NCBI GenBank assembly: GCA_016788885.1
Contig: JAEURX010000038.1
Location: 62,001-126,000, forward strand
Direction: 5' to 3'
Origin: Nitrospira sp.
GTDB taxonomy: Bacteria; Nitrospirota; Nitrospiria; Nitrospirales; Nitrospiraceae
Length of the DNA: 64,000 nt
The notes under the pieces were generated by a model. That model worked only from the letters and a program-made list of their open reading frames with translations. It ran no database searches and was not told where the DNA came from. The translations under genes and the position numbers were made by a program. Below are positions 60,730-64,000 of this stretch, in pieces. Within the stretch, counting starts at the first letter, position 1; each line of letters starts with the position of its first letter.

Positions 60730-62349
60730 TCATGGATCCCCTTCCGGCATCATCCAATCCGTCAATGGTGAAACGTACGGCGGATTTTGGGTCAGACCGA
60801 CAACTTTTGATGCCACATGTCCCAAACGACGCTGCGCTCCAAACGTCACGGAAAACCCTGCACCGGTGTCCTGGTCGAGAAATGTCTCCAGCGCTTCAAT
60901 GACCGCATGACGACTGAGGTCTCGACCAGCCCGCTTGAGTGATTCGCCCAGCACCGATACGGCACCCTGGCTCATACGAGCAAAGCCGACACTTGTTACG
61001 GTAGCCTGCTCACTCAACGCCCGCAACGATGTCAGCTCCCGCTCCGTAGGAGGGTCGATCGGGGTTACGAGCACTACCCGCGAGCGAAGACCGGACGGAA
61101 CGGTATGAGCGTGTGCGCCCACCATGCCGATCGCACTCAGCACAATCGGCGAAAGTTCCCGACGGGCAAGTTCATTGGCCATCGAGACAAGACCTTCTCC
61201 GTCTCCTATGAACAGGACGGCATCGATTCCCTGCTGTTCCAATTGCGTGACAAGAGCCACAACATCCTGGCGCCCTTTTGAATATTCATAATTCATGGCT
61301 AGATTCAAGCCATGATGCCGAACTTGCGCCAGCGCCCCCCGCAACGCCTCGCCGTTTCCTCCCCCGTTCCTATGCACGAGTGCCAAACGAGGCTGTGATG
61401 TGCCCGTGAGGGCCTTCGCTCGGGACGCAAAAAAATCGAGCAATGATCGGAATTGAAGATCGAAACCAGGCAAGGCATAAAATAGGGAAGGGCTAGGCGG
61501 ATCATATAGCTGGGGGGATTGAGTCAGAGGAAAAATCGAGGGGATATGGTACTGCTCCAGGCGCTCACGGGCGCCTACCTCTCCCGCCGGCTCAAAGCTT
61601 CCCACGAGGGCGAAGACGTGATGTGTCTCGATGAGGCGAGCAACGGCCTGCTCCGTGAGTGCAGGCTCCCCCCGGGAATCTTCCACAATCAACTCGATGT
61701 GCCGGCCGTACACACCCCCCTGCTCGTTCAGACGCTGTATAGCCCCTCTCAAGATCGCGGCCACATCCTGGCCTATCCGTGCAAGCGGCCCCGTCAAGGG
61801 GAGCGCCGCTCCGACCGTGACAGCAGTCGCGGTCACTCCGAGATCCGTGTCCGACTCCCCTCCGATCCGGTTCAAATACGCGATCACCCCTGCCAATTGG
61901 TCGGAGGTTAGCTGATACCGCGGCATACTCGGGTGTAACGCATGGTGGGACGCATCAATGCCTTGCGTGATGGCGTTCGCCAGCCCCTCGTCCGTGTATC
62001 CGGGACGAGCCCCTCCGGCACTGACACCTTCCCGCGCCTGCCTGAGCGCCAGTGGCGTGAGAGGAGGGACTCGCAGCCCCCCCTCTTGCGTTCCCTGTCC
62101 ACGGTGGCCATGACACCCCGCGCACCGAAAAAGAGTCGGCGGCAGGCCTCCCTTGACTCCCTCCAAGCTCACGCGAACATGATCCGCATGTCCGTCCGCG
62201 CCATACTGATAGAAATCGCGCCCCTGCCGCTCCTGTGGCGTGAGCGGATCGATCCATGCCGCGGTCGAAGGCCGCACCATACAACACACCACCATGAACA
62301 GGCCGACGGTAACACAGACTCTGGGCACTCGGAGCAGTCGACGAGCCAT
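60730..62349 (-). CDS. Cytochrome c fused to a periplasmic substrate-binding (branched-chain amino acid ABC-type) protein
   Basis: 539 residues. A signal peptide (about 1-31) is followed by a monohaem cytochrome c domain (about 35-165) with CAGCH (C76, C79, H80) and a likely Met ligand in HPSMPRYQL. From about 170 to the end runs a type-I periplasmic-binding-protein domain with VGAALPLTGPLARIGQD, LIVEDSRGEPALTEQAVARL and VFALVGSFEPAGE, as in LivJ-type receptors. No ABC permease or ATPase is adjacent. The fusion suggests electron transfer linked to, or gated by, a small periplasmic ligand; this is inference. It lies ten bases after the SCO1-like gene. Confidence 0.82.
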   Translation of the reverse strand: MARRLLRVPRVCVTVGLFMVVCCMVRPSTAAWIDPLTPQERQGRDFYQYGADGHADHVRVSLEGVKGGLPPTLFRCAGCHGHRGQGTQEGGLRVPPLTPLALRQAREGVSAGGARPGYTDEGLANAITQGIDASHHALHPSMPRYQLTSDQLAGVIAYLNRIGGESDTDLGVTATAVTVGAALPLTGPLARIGQDVAAILRGAIQRLNEQGGVYGRHIELIVEDSRGEPALTEQAVARLIETHHVFALVGSFEPAGEVGARERLEQYHIPSIFPLTQSPQLYDPPSPSLFYALPGFDLQFRSLLDFFASRAKALTGTSQPRLALVHRNGGGNGEALRGALAQVRHHGLNLAMNYEYSKGRQDVVALVTQLEQQGIDAVLFIGDGEGLVSMANELARRELSPIVLSAIGMVGAHAHTVPSGLRSRVVLVTPIDPPTERELTSLRALSEQATVTSVGFARMSQGAVSVLGESLKRAGRDLSRHAVIEALETFLDQDTGAGFSVTFGAQRRLGHVASKVVGLTQNPPYVSPLTDWMMPEGDP

Positions 62350-62359
62350 GATGCAGGAC

Positions 62360-62941
62360 CTATTGAGCGACGTCAGAGGGAATGGGGTCGGGTCGGCCGA
62401 CGGCAGCGTCGAGGCGTTCCATTACCATCGGAACAGAGGCCTCGCCGTACAGGCGCGTCCATGTCCCAGCGGCTTCGTTTCCAATGACCACGATGGCCGG
62501 ATGGTCCGCTTTGTTCGATGCGAAGACCTGCAGGGATGCCAAAATGCGGGCGACATCTGCCGGGGTGCCGGTGAGGAAGCGCCATCCCTTCCCCGCGCCA
62601 AATTGCGCGGCATAGGCTTTGAGTCGGGACGGCCGGTCGTGGACGGGGTCGACAGTCACAGATAGTAGGGTAACCGGTTGGTCCGTTGCTCGTACCCGGT
62701 GGTACACACCGCTCAGCAACCCGGTTGCCGCAGGGCAACTGGTGTTACAGGTCGTGTACATGAAGTTGATGACCACAATGTTCCCCTTCACCAAATCCTT
62801 ATAGAAGCGGTGCGCGATACCGTCTTGGTCGATCACCTCGACATCGGGAATGGAAGGCAGGGTGACATCGGACCAGGCCGGCGCGGCAACCGCGCTACAC
62901 AACCACACCATCATCATGACGGCAACGTTCCTCAGCCTCAT
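62360..62941 (-). CDS. SCO1/SenC-like copper thioredoxin-fold protein
   Basis: 193 residues from ATG 62941 (GAGGG nine bases upstream); ATG 62950 adds three residues, and longer frames overlap the neighbouring gene. A signal peptide or anchor precedes the thioredoxin fold. The SCO copper ligands are present: C65 and C69 in YTTCNTSCP and H147 in NKADHPAIVV. SCO proteins deliver copper to the CuA centre of terminal oxidases or act as thiol reductases. No oxidase gene is in view; the next gene is the cytochrome/substrate-binding fusion. Confidence 0.85.
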   Translation of the reverse strand: MRLRNVAVMMMVWLCSAVAAPAWSDVTLPSIPDVEVIDQDGIAHRFYKDLVKGNIVVINFMYTTCNTSCPAATGLLSGVYHRVRATDQPVTLLSVTVDPVHDRPSRLKAYAAQFGAGKGWRFLTGTPADVARILASLQVFASNKADHPAIVVIGNEAAGTWTRLYGEASVPMVMERLDAAVGRPDPIPSDVAQ

Positions 62942-62954
62942 CAAGCACATGCCC

Positions 62955-64000
62955 TCATGGCTTTCCCGCCTCTCCCAGAGCCTCCGGAGAAGACGACATC
63001 GGTGGCCCGACCGTGAGCAGAACGGGACGGCTATCTGCAAAACGCACCTGCCTGGAGGATGATTGCACCAGCACCCGATATTCTCCCGCATGCGGAAAAG
63101 ACTGTGTGATCACATAGTGTCCGGCGTGTTCTTCTTTGGCCCACCGTCGTTGTTGCCATGTGCCCGGCGGCTCGAAGAGCAATACCTGCACGTCATGGAG
63201 TCCCGTGACCGGCTCCTGAGTATCGGCATCCAGCAAGTCGAACGACAAGGAGGCTGGAACGTGCGCCGGCACGAGTTTGCCCTCAAACCGCACCTGAATA
63301 CGTCCCGGTCGAGCGCTCGGCTCCCCGGCCGTGGACATCGGGGATTGCTGAACCGCCACCTGAAAACAGTGGGACACGCGAGGTTGGTCAAGTAACACGG
63401 GAACGTCGAATCGACCGGAGTGCGGAAGCGTCACGGTCGCCTGGTACACCCCGGGAGTCAGCTCTTTCAGGCTTCGATCCAGCACGAGGATGCCACGCGG
63501 CATCCGACGGTAATTCGAAAAGGTCCCCGTCGGAGCCATCATGCCTTCCTGATAATAATGGAGCGTCGCATCCGGTGCATTGGCGATCATCACGGCATTG
63601 CCTTCGGGTGTCGCGACAATCATAGGGGCAACACCCAGTTCCTGCGGCGCGGCACTCGGCGCTTGCCGTCCGGCCTGCACATCCAGTGGAGCCAGCTTTC
63701 CCTTCCGAGCCTCACGGAGATCGAGGAGGGTGAACTTTTCCGATTCGATGCCACGCACATAGGCATACCGTTGCGTGAACACGATTTGATCCGGATCTTT
63801 GACCACCTTCGTGGTGGCCGTCACCGTGTTCGTGGCGGTATCGATGATGGACAGGCTGCTCTCGACTTGATTGACGGCAAAGACAAAGCGCCCCTGAGGC
63901 TCCACAGCCAAGGCGACGACGCCCGGCGCCAGGGACATCTGAGCGACAGGGCGATGTGTCGAGGGATCAATCGCCACAATCTCCGAGCCATTGACCCCTC
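62955..64000 (-). CDS. YncE-like beta-propeller protein with C-terminal FixH/YtkA-like domain, 5' part outside window
   Basis: About 347 C-terminal residues are visible; the frame stays open to base 64000, so the true start lies outside. Blade-like units (VALAVEPQGRFVFAVN, SLSIIDTATNTV) resemble surface/periplasmic YncE propellers. From about residue 190 of the visible part an Ig-like domain follows (FEGKLVPAHVPASLSFDLLD, FPHAGEYRVLVQSSSRQV) similar to FixH/YtkA domains found with copper and oxidase proteins. It precedes the SCO1-like gene by 13 bases, implying a common periplasmic process. Confidence 0.7.
   Translation of the reverse strand, partial: GVNGSEIVAIDPSTHRPVAQMSLAPGVVALAVEPQGRFVFAVNQVESSLSIIDTATNTVTATTKVVKDPDQIVFTQRYAYVRGIESEKFTLLDLREARKGKLAPLDVQAGRQAPSAAPQELGVAPMIVATPEGNAVMIANAPDATLHYYQEGMMAPTGTFSNYRRMPRGILVLDRSLKELTPGVYQATVTLPHSGRFDVPVLLDQPRVSHCFQVAVQQSPMSTAGEPSARPGRIQVRFEGKLVPAHVPASLSFDLLDADTQEPVTGLHDVQVLLFEPPGTWQQRRWAKEEHAGHYVITQSFPHAGEYRVLVQSSSRQVRFADSRPVLLTVGPPMSSSPEALGEAGKP

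Overview
The window is a GC-rich stretch, densely coded on both strands, that looks like a member of the genus Nitrospira (phylum Nitrospirota, nitrite or ammonia oxidisers). The main reasons are an ATP-citrate lyase pair (aclB-aclA) with aconitase, monomeric isocitrate dehydrogenase, a fumarate reductase-like pair and succinyl-CoA synthetase in one cluster, plus a five-subunit 2-oxoacid:ferredoxin oxidoreductase. This set is the reductive TCA cycle as known from Nitrospira and Hydrogenobacter. The genus assignment is inference; no rRNA or other taxonomic marker is present.

Layout. (1) 1-11131, minus strand: rTCA cluster read aclB, aclA, acn, icd, FeS subunit, flavoprotein subunit, sucC (cut by the window edge), with strong hairpins in several gaps. 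(2) 11332-15040: housekeeping and small genes (mutM, an atypical dual-specificity phosphatase, a zinc-ribbon protein, an Rsm22/METTL17-type protein, two small unknowns) ending in a perfect bidirectional terminator. (3) 15123-19283, minus: the oxidoreductase operon beta-gamma-delta-epsilon-alpha behind a TTGACA promoter. Divergent from it are a stand-alone MTHFR C-terminal (MetV-like) protein and queF. (4) 20702-29530, plus: a periplasmic/outer-membrane redox module (haem-bearing barrel protein, dihaem cytochrome c, cupredoxin-like protein) leading by overlap into two large hybrid histidine kinases. (5) 29877-35542: TonB-dependent receptor, YfiR-like protein, and a third hybrid kinase paralogous to the second. 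(6) 35609-41635: apaH, DUF309, then folD-metF-panB on minus (a long nested palindrome lies between folD and metF), and a beta-propeller protein with a Cys/His-rich partner. (7) 41829-49616: kinase, FIST sensor, 1212-residue hybrid kinase, REC-kinase. (8) 49931-51546: polysaccharide deacetylase and an exported unknown. (9) 51614-60550, minus: a long housekeeping run rpsF-ssb-rpsR-yceD-rpmF-plsX-fabH-fabD-fabG-acpP-fabF-rnc-cyclophilin. (10) 60730-64000, minus: beta-propeller/FixH-like protein, SCO1-like protein, and a cytochrome c fused to a branched-chain-amino-acid-type substrate-binding protein.

Working together: regions 1 and 3 supply autotrophic carbon fixation (citrate cleavage, reductive carboxylation). 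FolD, MetF, the MetV-like protein and PanB handle C1 units and pantothenate. Region 9 builds fatty acids and ribosomes. Regions 4, 5 and 7 hold six histidine kinases in 26 kb without a single DNA-binding response regulator, suggesting phosphorelays whose outputs lie elsewhere. The most novel candidates are the redox-protein/kinase module (20702-29530), the receptor/YfiR/kinase module (29877-35542), the FIST/kinase operon (41829-49616) and the cytochrome/substrate-binding-protein fusion with its SCO1 and propeller neighbours (60730-64000). Every functional statement rests on reading motifs by eye; no database search was run.
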